Below, in pieces: positions 11,178 through 22,100 of a stretch of 32,971 bases of DNA; the first letter of the stretch is position 1, and the number at the start of each line of letters is the position of its first letter. Below the pieces are notes generated by a model that was not told the DNA's origin, did not search any database, and saw only the letters and a list, made by a program, of their open reading frames with translations. The translations under genes were made by a program, and so were the position numbers. Source of the DNA: Gelatoporia subvermispora B (taxonomy: Eukaryota > Basidiomycota > Agaricomycetes > Polyporales > Gelatoporiaceae); assembly GCA_000320605.2 (NCBI GenBank), contig KB445798.1, forward strand, positions 724,095 through 757,065. The letters run 5' to 3'.

Positions 11178-14100
11178 ATGTCCAGCCACGATCCGCCTTC
11201 CGGGCAACCCGATAGACTGAAACCCGACTCATTGCAGGCATCGTCTTCTGGAAGAGATAAGACATCTCATCGTCTCCGACTTCCGTGGAAGCGTGACGCA
11301 TCGTCTAAAGGACGCGACAGTTGGCTGATCTTGAAGGCGACTCTCAAGACTGTAGGTGAAGGCTGTGACATGTTCCCGCCGCTCAAGACAGCCCTTATCG
11401 GGGTCGTTTCGGTGATGGAACTCGTCGACGTATGTGATCCTCCTGTGATCAGCTTCCCACATTATGATGACTAACGACGCCCGTCGTCCACTGCCGCAGA
11501 CTGTTAGAGATGCGCAGGAGGGATTCGAAAAGCTCGCTTCCAGAATCAGTGGATTCCAAGACATATTCGACCAGTATCAGACTCAGGATGACATACCTCC
11601 AGTCATTATGAGACGTCTCGAACGACTATCCAGGTAAGCACGGATTGTTGGAGCACCCATAAGCCATATCTGACAGAACCCCCAGAGATCTAGAGCCAAT
11701 CAGCAGTAGCATTAGAAGCAGGGTATCAATAAGAAGATCGGTGATCACACGTACGATCAAAGCCGCTCGCGACGTAGAAGACATCAAGGATGCCTTTGAG
11801 AAGCTTGCGGCATTGCTCGAGAAATTCCATGTGGGTCATCATGAGCTCTGGCCGCGTCAATGTGATTGATCTGTAAATATAGCTGGAATGCAGTCTTAAC
11901 ACCGAGCGGAGGGTAGAAGATATCGCTACAGAAGGTATGCATGTGCAACTCTGATACGATGCTGGGCTTATCGCAGTCCAGTTCTGCTCGCCAAGCTCCA
12001 CCACGTCCAAGGCGCAGGGATCGATGGGCAGACTGAAGACGAATGCATGGAGGGTACACGCGTGGATCTTCTTGACGACATCGGTACTTGGAGTCGTGAT
12101 CCCGGTGTAGCTCGAGTTTTCTGGCTCAATGGTATGGCAGGCACTGGGAAATCTGCCATCGCCCGCTCCGTGTGTCAGAAACTGCGCGAAGCCGGCGCTC
12201 TCGGCGCAAGCTTCTTTTGTTCCAGAGAAATCCGCAACGATGTGACCCGCATCATCCCGACTCTCGCAGAATCACTTGCTCGCAGAAACACGGCATATAG
12301 GCTGGCCCTGTTAGACGTCCTTCGCAAGGAGCCGGACGTTGGTCACTATACGGTCCCGAGACAGGTTGAACATTTGCTCGAGGGGCCTCTACGCGATGCG
12401 TTCGGCGAGAGGCTTCCCATGTTGACGTTCGTGGTCGACGCACTCGACGAATGCTCAAGTGAACAAGCCATGAAATCCCTGCTCTCAGCACTTGTACCCC
12501 GTTCGCGTCGCATACCAGTCAAATTCTTTCTGACCTCCCGTCCAGAGTTACACATCCAATCTCAGTTCAAGTCGACCCAGCCCGATCTTCACAATACATT
12601 GCGGTTGCACGATATTGAGCGCAGTATTGTCGAGGCAGACATTCGATTGTATTGCACTACGCGTCTTCAACAGATACGTACTTCTCACGAAGACCTGGAG
12701 CCTCCATACAGGTTTCCGCCGGACTGGCCACTGAATCAAGATGTAGAAATGATCACACAACAAGCCGGGAAATTGTTCATCTACGCGTTTACCGCACTGA
12801 AGTACATCGAGGAGAAACAACCTGTGGAACGCCTTCTGAGCATGATGAAGTTTAATGTCGCCCGCGAGCGGCCTCTGACGGAACCGTTGGATGACATGTA
12901 TTCGTTGGTCATCACCAATGCATTGAATCCGAGTTCGCACAGGCAGAGCGAAATTCAGACGACGAAACAATTACTGGCCACCATTCTCGTGCTGCGGGAA
13001 TCCTTGACCGTAACAGCACTGGGCGAGCTAATCGGCATGTCCACTCAGAATATACGAAGCATGCTCGAACGGCTGCACGCAGTAGTATATACACCGATGC
13101 AGGACGACAGAGGCACTATCACTACATTCCATGCCTCTTTCGAAGACTACCTCACGTCCCCTGGTCGCGCACCCGAGGCCTTCAGGATTCACCATTCTGA
13201 CGGCCATGAGGCTCTCGCAAGCGCCTGCATTCGGGTCATGGCCTCGGAAGCGCTATACTTCAACGTCTCGGGATCTCGCACATCCTATCTACCAAACTCG
13301 CAGCAAACATTTGCACCGATTTCGACTTCGCTCACATACTCGTGCCTTCACTGGGTTCATCATTTCATCCGGGTCACCGACGCGTCACCAATGGTTGCAT
13401 CGGTCTATCCAATATTGCGAAAGAAGATCATATTCTGGTTCGAAGTGCTCAGCGTGAAAGGACATGGGAGGCTGGCAGTGGGCCTTTTACACCGAGTGCT
13501 GACCGCAGAGAATATCGTAAGCAAATCCGTGTTTCTGCGACGACTACGAATTGACGCACCTGGACTCTTTAGCGTGATCGGCTCTCTCCCGAGATGGCCG
13601 GATTTCTGCGAGATGCGAAAGACTTCGTCATGCTGGGTCATGACGCAATCGAGCTCAGCGCACCGCACATCTACCTCTCGGTTCTGCCATCCCTAAGCCC
13701 ATCTTCCACGATCGCGAAAACCTTCTGGCCGAAGTTTCGCAATGTCCCCACATACGATGTGACCGGCATACATAGGTCACGAGGTCCGCTTCTACAGATG
13801 TCAGGACATGCTGGGGATGTTTTCTCCGTCGCATTTTCACCTGACGGAACTCGCGTGGTATCGGGATCACGGGACAAGTCAGTTCGGATTTGGGATGCGC
13901 GGACAGGCGATCTGCTTATGGACCCTCTTGAGGGACACCGTAACACAGTCAACTCTGTGGCCTTCTCACCTGACGGAGCGGTGGTAGTCTCGGGGTCCCT
14001 GGACAAGACAATTAGACTCTGGAATGCAAGGACAGGAGAGCAGATTATGGATCCTCTTGTGAGCCACAGCGACGGAGTCCTTTGCGTTGCATTCTCACCA

Positions 14101-16101
14101 GATGGAGCGCAAATTATCTCCGGGTCAAAGGATCATACACTGCGACTCTGGGATGCAAAAACCGGGCATCCATTGCTGCATGCCTTTGAGGGGCACACCG
14201 GCGACGTCAACACTGTCATGTTCTCGCCGGATGGAAGGCAAGTGGTCTCTGGTTCTGACGACGCAACAATTCGGCTCTGGGATGTGACGACGGGAGAGGA
14301 AGTGATGGAGCCTCTCTCAGGACACACTGACTGGGTCCGGTCTGTTGCATTCTCCCTCGACGGGACCCAAATTGTCTCTGGGTCGGCCGACGCCACAATC
14401 AGGCTCTGGGATGCCCGAACGGGGGCCCCAATCATCGACCCCCTGGTGGGACACACCGACTTAGTCCTTTCGGTGGCATTCTCACCTGATGGTGCCCGAA
14501 TCGTCTCCGGTTCGGCTGACAAGACGGTTCGACTTTGGGATGCAGCGACAGGGCGCCCAGCAATGCAGCCGTTCGAGGGCCACGGTGATTACGTCTGGTC
14601 TGTCGGGTTCTCACCAGATGGGAGCACAGTCATCTCGGGCTCAGGAGACAACACGATCCGGCTTTGGAGTGCAGATATCATGGATGCGAACCAATCCCCT
14701 CACGTCGCACTGAGCCATGCTGCTCTCCCTGATGGGACCTTGTCACAAGGATCCCAGGTTCAAGTCTTGGTCGACAACGAGGATTCGGCTCCTGGTACCA
14801 ACATGAAGCCAAGGAGTGCACCTCCAGAGAGCCATCAGGGTCACCGCAGCATAGTCCGGTGTGTCGCATTCACGCCAGACGGGACGCAAATTGTGTCAGG
14901 ATCGGAGGACAAGACGGTCTCGCTATGGAATGCGCAGACAGGCGCCCCAGTTCTCGATCCTCTCCAGGGTCACAGTGAGCTCGTCACATGCCTTGCGGTA
15001 TCACCAGATGGGAGCTGCATCGCTTCTGGCTCAGCTGACAAGACGATCCACCTTTGGAATGCAAGGACCGGCAGACAAGTGCCGGATCCTCTCCGTGGAC
15101 ATGGCAGCTGGGTGCAGTCTCTTGTGTTCTCACCGGATGGGACACGAGTTATTTCGGGCTCATCTGACGACACAATCCGGATTTGGGATACCAGGACAGG
15201 GAGGCCGGTGATGGACCCTCTCGCAGGACATAGCGACACAGTCTGGTCAGTCGCGATCTCACCAGATGGGACACAGATTGTCGCTGGATCCGCGGACGCC
15301 ACACTCCGGCTCTGGAATGCAACGACAGGAGATCGGCTGATGGAGCCTCTTAAGGGACACAGCAGGGAGGTCAACTCCGTCGCATTCTCCCCGGACGGAG
15401 CCCGGATCGTCTCTGGCTCGAGCGATCGCACAATTCGGCTCTGGGATGCCTGGACAGGTGACGCGGTGATGGAGCCTTTCAGGGGACACACCAATTCGGT
15501 CCTGTCTGTCAGCTTCTCACCGGATGGGGAAGTAATTGCCTCTGGCTCGCAAGACGCCACTGTTCGGCTCTGGAATGCGGCGACCGGGGTGCCAGTAATG
15601 AAGCCGCTCGAGGGACACAGCGATGCGGTCTGGTCGGTCGCGTTCTCGCCCGACGGGACTCGCCTTGTCTCTGGATCATCCGACAATACAATTCGCGTAT
15701 GGGATGTGACGCTAGAAGACTCGTGGTTGGGCTCGCAAGGCGGACAAGGCAGCACAATCTGGAGCACTATCGCGAGTTCCATGAGATTCCCGGCGGCACT
15801 GCGACTGTCACTTTCACTCGAGCCCGACTACACTGAAACGTCTCAGTCCTCTCAGACGTCGCAAGCAGGGCCCGAAGACCTGCCCAATCCATCGTATTTT
15901 CGCCTCGATTCAGGGTGGATCAAGGGCCCACAAGACGAGCTCATCATGTGGGCTCCGAGAGACTATCACCACGGTATGATGATGCCGCGCACAAAGCTGC
16001 TCATTGGACGAGATAGAGCGACATTGGACGTGAGCAGATTCGTCCACGGTGACAGATGGACGGAGTGTTATACACCGGACATTACTTCCGTCGATTCTTG
16101 A
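11178..16101 (+). CDS. NACHT-WD40 NLR protein (HET-D/HET-E-type), six exons
   Basis: Predicted STAND-class NLR, a cytoplasmic NTP-driven sensor of the kind that governs heterokaryon incompatibility and probably non-self recognition in fungi. Exons: 11178-11429, 11500-11633, 11686-11830, 11883-11934, 11982-13516, 13573-16101, giving 1,548 residues. The introns (70, 52, 52, 47 and 56 bp) are GT-AG and keep frame. The 56-bp intron resolves what would otherwise look like a frameshift near 13.55 kb. Residues 1 to about 215 are helical, with FPPLKTALIGVVSVMELVD resembling the MLKL/HeLo-like N-terminal region of basidiomycete NLRs. NACHT: Walker A GMAGTGKS at 245-252, Walker B LTFVVDALDEC at 342-352. 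WD40 repeats span 783-1428. The tail includes SRFVHGDRWTECY, common in this family. The start has A at -3 and is the first in-frame ATG. The gene looks intact; its ligand and partner are unknown. Confidence 0.9.
13801..15738 (+). repeat. 14 WD40 repeats, 129-bp period, two blocks of seven
   Basis: Repeats start every 129 bp at 13801, 13930, 14059, 14188, 14317, 14446 and 14575, then, after a linker of about 44 residues (14704-14835), at 14836, 14965, 15094, 15223, 15352, 15481 and 15610. Each 43-residue unit follows xGHxxxVxSVAFSPDG...SGSxDxTIRLWDxxTG. The block sizes predict two complete seven-bladed propellers. The scaffold positions are nearly constant while the residues after GH (for example TDW, SDT, REV, RNT) vary. 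This is the pattern known from Podospora HNWD genes, where repeats are homogenised and selected positions diversify. Confidence 0.93.
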
Positions 16102-16489
16102 TAGCATCGTTCCGAGCTAAATTGCTTCTTGTCATCACCTCCACTGTATTTCACAAACTTCGCTGTCCGTATGACATGCCGTCAATGTTTTACATCCTAT
16201 GTACTTCGGTATCGAAGTGATTGTTATTGACATATCTCTTAATTTGTCTGTACCCCATTATGGCAATAGATCCATGCTCAGCAGGATAGTCGGACCAAGT
16301 ATATTGTAGCGCCTACAGCAGAACACTGGGCGTGCTTACTGCATGCACGAGCGTAGCAGCTTTGCTGTTTGATGACAAGGGTCAGTCATGGCAAAGGAAA
16401 CAAACACATTCGGAGTTCTGAGACGCATGCAAAAGCGCCGGACGTAAAGGCAGTAAGATACGCCCAATTGCAGCCGCATTCAAGCATGA
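16102..16489. terminator. 3' flank of the NLR, no gene
   Basis: This stretch has A/T-rich runs after the stop (around 16,200-16,260) that could include the polyadenylation region of the NLR, but no single signal can be named. No open frame of note and no repeat is visible. Confidence 0.3.
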
Positions 16490-16966
16490 AGGCCCATTAC
16501 AATACTCAAAGGTGTATATCAAACTGACCTCAGAAGAGGTCATGAAGAGATGGCTCTCACGAACGGTTGTACCATGTTCGGTAGTCCAGCCTCAGCGAAG
16601 GGTGTGGTTCTGTCCGACCATGCTCTCGCGGTGGAGCGATTGCGTTGGAATGAGCGATACCGCCCAAAAGTGCCGCGCGCTCAGCGCATATGCCGCCTCT
16701 GCGTGCGGGCGGTGGAAGATGAGACGCACGCGCTATTCGAATGCGAAGGGGATGCGGAGCTGACGCGGATGCGCAGCGAACTCTGGGCTGCGGTCGACAA
16801 AGAGCAACCGCAGATCCGGCGGCGACTACGAGTCGCCGAGGACGCACTGCCGGCGATCTTGCAGGAACAGTCGCTGCATGGCCTACTCGCAAAATTCACG
16901 CACCAAGTGCTACAACTATACGAGGCAGTTCCGATGCGCGTGCCCGAGGGGGCCGCCGTCGTTTAG
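16490..16966 (+). pseudogene. LINE-type reverse transcriptase, C-terminal zinc-binding fragment
   Basis: The open frame (preceded by a stop at 16487; first ATG at 16550) encodes the end of a non-LTR retrotransposon RT. It has HALAVERLRW, then RICRLCVRAVEDETHALFEC, which is the CCHC-type C-x2-C...H-x4-C motif of the RT zinc-binding domain. LHGLLAKFTHQVLQLYEAVP follows, as in agaricomycete LINE ORF2 tails. No RT catalytic or endonuclease motif is present upstream, so this is a 5'-truncated copy, the usual product of aborted target-primed reverse transcription. It is not expected to be functional. A short open stretch after the stop (YERTHFPMYLYAPWD, from about 16,969) may be further 3' element sequence. 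Confidence 0.8.
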
Positions 16967-17760
16967 CGGCGTACGAGCGCACACACTTTCCGATGTACCT
17001 CTATGCTCCGTGGGATAGCTCGGTTCGTGTCGACGAGCTGGTTCAGCACTACGTACGGTCCTGGTTGTACTATCATATATCCCGTAGAGGAGTTTGCTAG
17101 TAGTACGGTGGACCGGTGACTGGCCCTATCGGAGCGTGGGTGTAGAGGTGACGTCCTGTACATACCTGGTAGTGCTGCCTTGCCTGGTGTGGGTACAGAG
17201 CCCGGCGTTCCAGAAGGGGACCGTGCCGGGTAATATATCTCCTCCTCCTCCTCCTCCTCTTCTCTGTGTCGATCTCATGCGCAACCGCAGGCTCTCCATC
17301 GACCATGATCGACGCCTCTACTCCCATGACATCACTCCTCGCTTCTTGCTCTCTTCAATTTATAGGGCTACCTCATGCTCCTCCCTGTGCAATCGCTCTG
17401 ATAGAAACAAGCTTGCAAGACACGGAAGTGCAGTGAAGTACGCGTCAATGCGCGCTCAATACGGTGGGAATGGGTCAGATGGATGTGGCTGGTCTGGCTT
17501 TGCTATAGGTGCGCTATGCTCTATTCCACCATCCTCATTCTGTGGTGCTAAGAATATTCCGAGAACGCCCCAATGGGAAACACTAATTCGCCTGGTGAGT
17601 CGAAGCCCAGGCGAGCCCTCTGATACGCATGTCAGCGGACCATCACCCAACATGTTTATGTTCACTGGTGAGAGTCTCCCCGTCGCTCACACTTCATTAA
17701 GTCTCTGACAGTACTGTATCTAGAGCCGCTGGGTTACAAGTGAAACACATGGCACCCGAA
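16967..17760. other. no supported gene; left flank of the KDZ element
   Basis: A (TCC)n microsatellite of about 20 bp lies at 17240-17260. The overlapping open frames on both strands have no recognisable content. Nothing else is seen up to the start of the inverted-repeat homology at 17,761. Confidence 0.5.
17240..17260 (+). repeat. (TCC)n microsatellite
   Basis: About seven uninterrupted CCT/TCC triplets, directly followed by a TCTTCTC run. Simple sequence, with no functional claim. Confidence 0.85.
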
Positions 17761-17833
17761 GTCAACGTGGAGTAGATACTCACATTGGCAGATACATCCT
17801 AGACGACTAATCGTGCCACGAAGATGTATCCAA
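17761..17833 (+). repeat. left terminal inverted repeat of the KDZ element
   Basis: The core TCACATTGGCAGAT begins at 17,779 and continues through an ACGA...TAATCGTGCCA segment to TATCCA near 17,831. Against the reverse complement of 31,747-31,800 I count 45 identities in 53 positions without gaps. Looser similarity (GTC.ACGTG) reaches out to 17,761. The ACGA..TCGT part is itself a small hairpin. Confidence 0.8.
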
Positions 17834-18108
17834 CCAAGCCAGCCACACGCAAAGGGAACGTCTGGATATATCCAACAAGGCGCGGCGAATTGCCACTGTA
17901 CCAGCAAAATGCAACATCGTCCAAGGATCGAACCAACGACCTCTCGTAACCATGCGTGGCCAGTACATACGTGTCAACCAATACACCAGGGAGATTCGTT
18001 AGAGAGTCACATTGATACCATAATGTCAGCATTTCCGTACAGCGCGAGGCAAGGATACATCCGCGGTCACATCTCCCAATGGGGATACATCCCTCTGGAT
18101 ACATATAC
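17790..18108. repeat. left subterminal motif cluster (GGATRTATCC-type)
   Basis: AGATACATCC at 17790, AGATGTATCC at 17822, the perfect palindrome GGATATATCC at 17864, and GGATACATCC at 18053 and 18083, followed by a degenerate doublet near 18097-18108. The same motif clusters inside the right end. Subterminal repeats of this kind bind transposase in Ac/Ds and En/Spm elements; that role here is inference. The cluster overlaps the 3' end of the gene at 18,067-18,856. Confidence 0.75.
17925..17962 (-). other. tRNA-like internal promoter boxes, left end
   Basis: On the minus strand TGGCCACGCATGGTTA (17962-17947) resembles a tRNA A box and GGTTCGATCC (17934-17925) matches the B-box consensus. The stems do not fold into a proper cloverleaf, so this is not a tRNA gene; a tRNA-derived SINE remnant or a chance match is more likely. 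A similar arrangement lies inside the right end at 29,189-29,233. Confidence 0.35.
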
Positions 18109-18856
18109 ATCCGGCCCCTCCTCCACGTCCTCTCCCGCCTGCAACACCAGGACTCTGTGCAAGATTGGCAAAGAACCATCTGCCCGTACATACGGTACGT
18201 ACTCGTCATTCCCCGCTGTTAGTGTCAGCTGGCATGCCACCACTGCGTTTAGCTTCATGTAGCTCGTATTGACCACGCGGTACGTCTCGAGCTCCCCCCA
18301 GTGCACCTCTGCGAGGTGCTCGGTGTAATCATGCACCTCCGCACATGCAGACCAAGGGAACAAGACTAGTTTGTGTAAGTGAGCTCCGGTTGCCAACAAA
18401 ATGTCTTATTACTCACAAGTCTGCTCCTCCGCCCCCCGGAAGAAACCACAACGCATCATCGCCCTAGAGTCTTCCTCTGTGAAGACCTTGATCTTCACGT
18501 ATTTGCCCCCCCACTCGACGATCTGCCCGCACACAAGCACCCTCACCGGTATGTCGTCCACAGCAAATATCTCCAGACCTTCCGGTGCGTTCGCAATTAG
18601 GACTGCGCCCCCTCTGACTTGCTCGAGATAACGGAAAGCTGCCGCTCGGGGAACCAGTGTCGGTGCATACACGCCCGCCCTCACACAGCGGAATGCTCGG
18701 AGCTCCTCAACTGCTCTATAACCTCTCTCGTAAGTCCTGCAATTTTGATGGCGTCACATCAGCTCACCGTCTCGTTATAGTGCCCATCAGAGGCCCCACA
18801 TCTTCCCGCGGCGTCGTCGAGAGAACAGCGGCTGAACTTGTACGGTCGCCGGCCAT
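18067..18856 (-). CDS. unrecognised 235-residue protein, KDZ element accessory gene
   Basis: Three-exon model: 18856-18768, 18736-18417, 18365-18067. Frames join exactly, giving 235 residues. The N-terminus is MAGDRTSSAAVLSTTPRED, then TYERGYRAVEELRAFRCVRAG. A beta-rich middle follows (GGAVLIANAPEGLEIFAVDD, WGGKYVKIKVFT), then SACAEVHDYTEH and VVNTSYMKLNAVVACQLTL. I do not recognise the family and see no signal peptide or membrane segment. The first intron is only 31 bp, unusually short, so the 5' end is less certain than the rest. The stop and last residues fall within the left subterminal motif cluster, so the gene ends right at the element's edge. It is read in the same direction as the large gene upstream, about 280 bp away. 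Function unknown. Confidence 0.6.
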
Positions 18857-19132
18857 CGCCCGAAGTGGAGATTAGAGGAGCTATGTCGTGGGGCTCTGTC
18901 AGGATCGCAGTAGGCGGTTTTGTCCGTCACCCGACTCCCCGCCCCCCGACGCGCACGGTTCCGCCCCAACCCGCGCATACTCCCGCACTTTCCCGCGCCC
19001 CTTCCCGCGTCTTCCCGCCCCTCCCAACGCAACGCTCTTGACCTTGTTTGTATTCGCCTTAGAACATCTGTACGCTGCCAAATAGAATTCATTTGGTCGA
19101 TTTCCATGCCTCTATTGCTACTCAAGGTACCA
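18857..19132 (-). promoter_or_regulatory. GC-rich intergenic region upstream of the 235-residue gene
   Basis: The plus strand between 18,930 and 19,030 is strikingly C-rich (runs such as CCCGCCCCCC, CCCGCGCCCC and repeated TTCCCGC), quite unlike the flanking coding DNA. It lies just upstream of the predicted start at 18,856 and is the best candidate for that gene's promoter. No defined motif can be assigned. Confidence 0.35.
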
Positions 19133-22100
19133 CTACTCAAAGCCAACCGGGCCACCCATTTGGATACGTTTCATTTCTTGCCAGAAATCTGCGCCCACCT
19201 TGCCACTCCCCACAACCCTGCCCCATATCATCCTCCGGTCGATTCCCACCCAATAGAGCGACCCGCCGCTGTATACTCCCTCCCACATCGATGCATCTTT
19301 ACTCCAGAACTCAATCAGAGTGTCTGTTGGCAGCCCCAAAGGCTCGTGCACCAGTCATCCCAGGGTGGTCGGTCCCATCACGCTCAACGTCTCGCTGACG
19401 TGCGCGTTCTCTTTCTCCTAATTGTACGTCAGTATCTCTCGCACCTTTACTGACTTTTGATGATCCTGACTCACCCCGGTCCAGATGGCCACTCGCACAA
19501 ACACTCACGACGTGTCATGAGATTTGAGCAGGTGAGGTCCGTTCTCGTTGTCGGTGTCCGTCAGATCTCCCGCATCAGCCTCGTGACTCGCCGACGCGGC
19601 GCCAGCTTTTTCTTCTTGGTCCTCACTGTCGGATATGACGATCGCGGCTGGCCTGGTTGCACCTACAGTTCCGGACTTCTTGGCTGGCCTTGTGTTTTCT
19701 AGGCGCCGGATCTTCTTGCTCGGCTCATCAGGCAGCGTGTAAGAAGTGCCGTCTCTCAAGTCTTTGACAATGGTGCGCTTGTTCCCGCGAAAGTCTTCAA
19801 ACTCGGCGATTTCCAGCTCGGCGATCACCACACCTTCCCTGTGGTTCTGTACACATAGTCAGCATGCAGTCAGAGCGCTCCATGCTTCGACATCACGCAC
19901 CCCGCCACCCTCAGTGTTCGTGCTTGCCGACGTCTGATTCGCCGTGGCTGCTGTTTGCGGTGTTCCCGGTATGCGTGGTTTCATGGCCGCGCATGGGGTC
20001 TTGGGCGTGCGTGGCGTCTTTGGTGTGCGCGGCGTCTTTGGCGTGCGCGGGGTACGCAGCAGTTTCGCCTGGCCAATCTCAATTACACGCTCTTGCGCCC
20101 GCAGCTTAGCAACGTACCTCTTGTGTCTCTAGCTGTTGCAATCCTCGTGCAAACCTCCTGTCCGATTTTACTTGCTCGTCTTCAGCGCGGATCCTCTCGA
20201 TTCTCGCCCGTTGTGCTGGCGACGGACCAATCTGTTCAGGAACTGTCGCTAACTTACAGGTATAGCACTAGTATCATCGTGCCTTGTCAAGGTTCAGTAC
20301 TATTCTGCATAGCCAGACGACTCACCACGCCGTACCACTTCCCAGCAGAATATTCTGAGTAAGCCACTTGCACAGGAAGCACCCGGTCGCACCCTCGACA
20401 GTAGCACGGGCCCCACGGTTTGCGATCTTGAGTACCCTCTTCCGCTGCTTCGCGAAGGCGCCTGGAGTATTTGGAACGAGGTGTATCTTCAGGATCTGTC
20501 GACATATGAGACCATGCGAGGCATCTACGACGAGGCTGGTTGGACGTGGACTTGAGCCCTGAAAATTTCCCATTGGGGATCTGATAACATCATCCTAATC
20601 TGATGGGGTCGGACTCGCGTGCGCGGCGAGTTGGATATATCCAATGTGCACAACGAGTTGGATGTATCCAACCCTCCGTGCAATTAGGCGCTGGCGTTAT
20701 GAGAAACGATAGGCGCTTAGCGATGCAGTGCGGGGAGGCGCTTAGCGATGCAGTGCGGGGAGGCGCATTGCATAGGCCCACCGCATGCGAACATATAACA
20801 CCCTAGATAATACTAATAGCTGTTACTACCTGTACTCGCCCCAGCAACCCGTTGCACCCACTGCTCGACCGCATGTCCTGCTTACCATGACTATCTTTGC
20901 TCGCTCGCACGAAGTTCTAAGCTAGAAGCTCTTCAGTATATTACCGACCATGGAAAGACCTGTATGCACTCACGGGTCGCGCTGCAGGGCCCGTGCTGTC
21001 GCTTTTCGAGCTCGAACTGGACGTCCCTCCACCATCACTGGTGGCGCTTCGTGATCGAGTGCCTCTACATCCTTGCATGCCGCTGAGTTAGCACGAGTTT
21101 TGCCTGCTGCTGGCTTTGATGCGCCCGCCTTTCCCCGCAGCGCTCGAGTCTTCACTGGCGAGCTGGCCTCCTTCCGCGCGGGTCGCGCCTTCATGGTAGC
21201 ACCCTTCTTTGTCTTTTCAGTGCCTCGTGTCGCTGTCGTCAACTTCTCTGTCTGCCATTCATTGTCTTCTGGCACCGTCCTCTCCGTTTCTGTGAAACTT
21301 GACGACCCCGGGCGTACCACGACTACAGCAGCATTGTCAGTCGCTCTCTCCACAGTTGTGTGCCTGGAGACTGAGTCCGAGGTGCCTCGCTGTGCCGGCG
21401 AGCTACTCAAGACCGAGTGCTCAGGAACGTCGGCTGGTGCTTCCTTCGATGCTGTCTCAGCATCGCGTTGTGCAGAACAGGATGAGGGCGTTGTGAGCCG
21501 CTCGAGGGGCGCGGTGGATGCTGGCGCTGACTTGGGAACCTCCGCTGACAGAGGCCCATGGGGTTGACGCTCGCCCGTCACCCCTTTACCCCCTCGGGTC
21601 CACGTAGGTGAGGTTACACAGACGTCCTTGGTACGTTCCTGGCAAGAGGGCGCAGGCTCGGGCTGTGCAGAACAGGATGAGGGCGTCGCGAGCCGCTCGA
21701 GGGGCGCAGTCGGCGCTGCTGCTGACTCGGGAACCTCCGATGACGGAGGCCCATTGGGTTGACACTCTCTCATCACGTCTTCACCCTCTCGGGTCGATGC
21801 AGGTGATGTCCCGGACACATCCTTCGTACGTTCCTGTCGAGACGGCGACAGCGCAACCGTCGAGGCGGTACTGGCCTTCAGTGGGCCCGATCCCTGTTGT
21901 GGCGAGGACGGCTCGGTTGCAATACTATCCGCTCTGTTCAGACCACTTCTGTCCCATTGAACCGTTGCTCCCTCTTGCACAGTGGCGCCCTTGGCTATGT
22001 TAAAGAGTCTGATAACCTTAGCACTGTGCCGGGCTCAGCGAAGCGTGTGAGTACGTACCTTTGAAGCAATCTAACAAGAAGCCTTCGAACAAATTGCAAA

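Noticed and set aside
13500..13700. Apparent frameshift between the NACHT part and the WD40 part of the NLR
   Set aside because: A 56-bp GT-AG intron (13517-13572) joins the two frames exactly and restores the conserved junction before the SAPHIYLS motif, so the gene is intact.
14970..15782. Long antisense open frame (270 codons) across the WD40 repeats
   Set aside because: It mirrors the 129-bp sense repeats and their codon bias; no independent motif is present.
17925..17962. A real tRNA gene
   Set aside because: A- and B-box-like strings are present, but acceptor and T stems do not pair.
21073..21567. Plus-strand 164-codon open frame
   Set aside because: It is antisense to the low-complexity exon of the minus-strand gene, whose splice-consistent frame is better supported.
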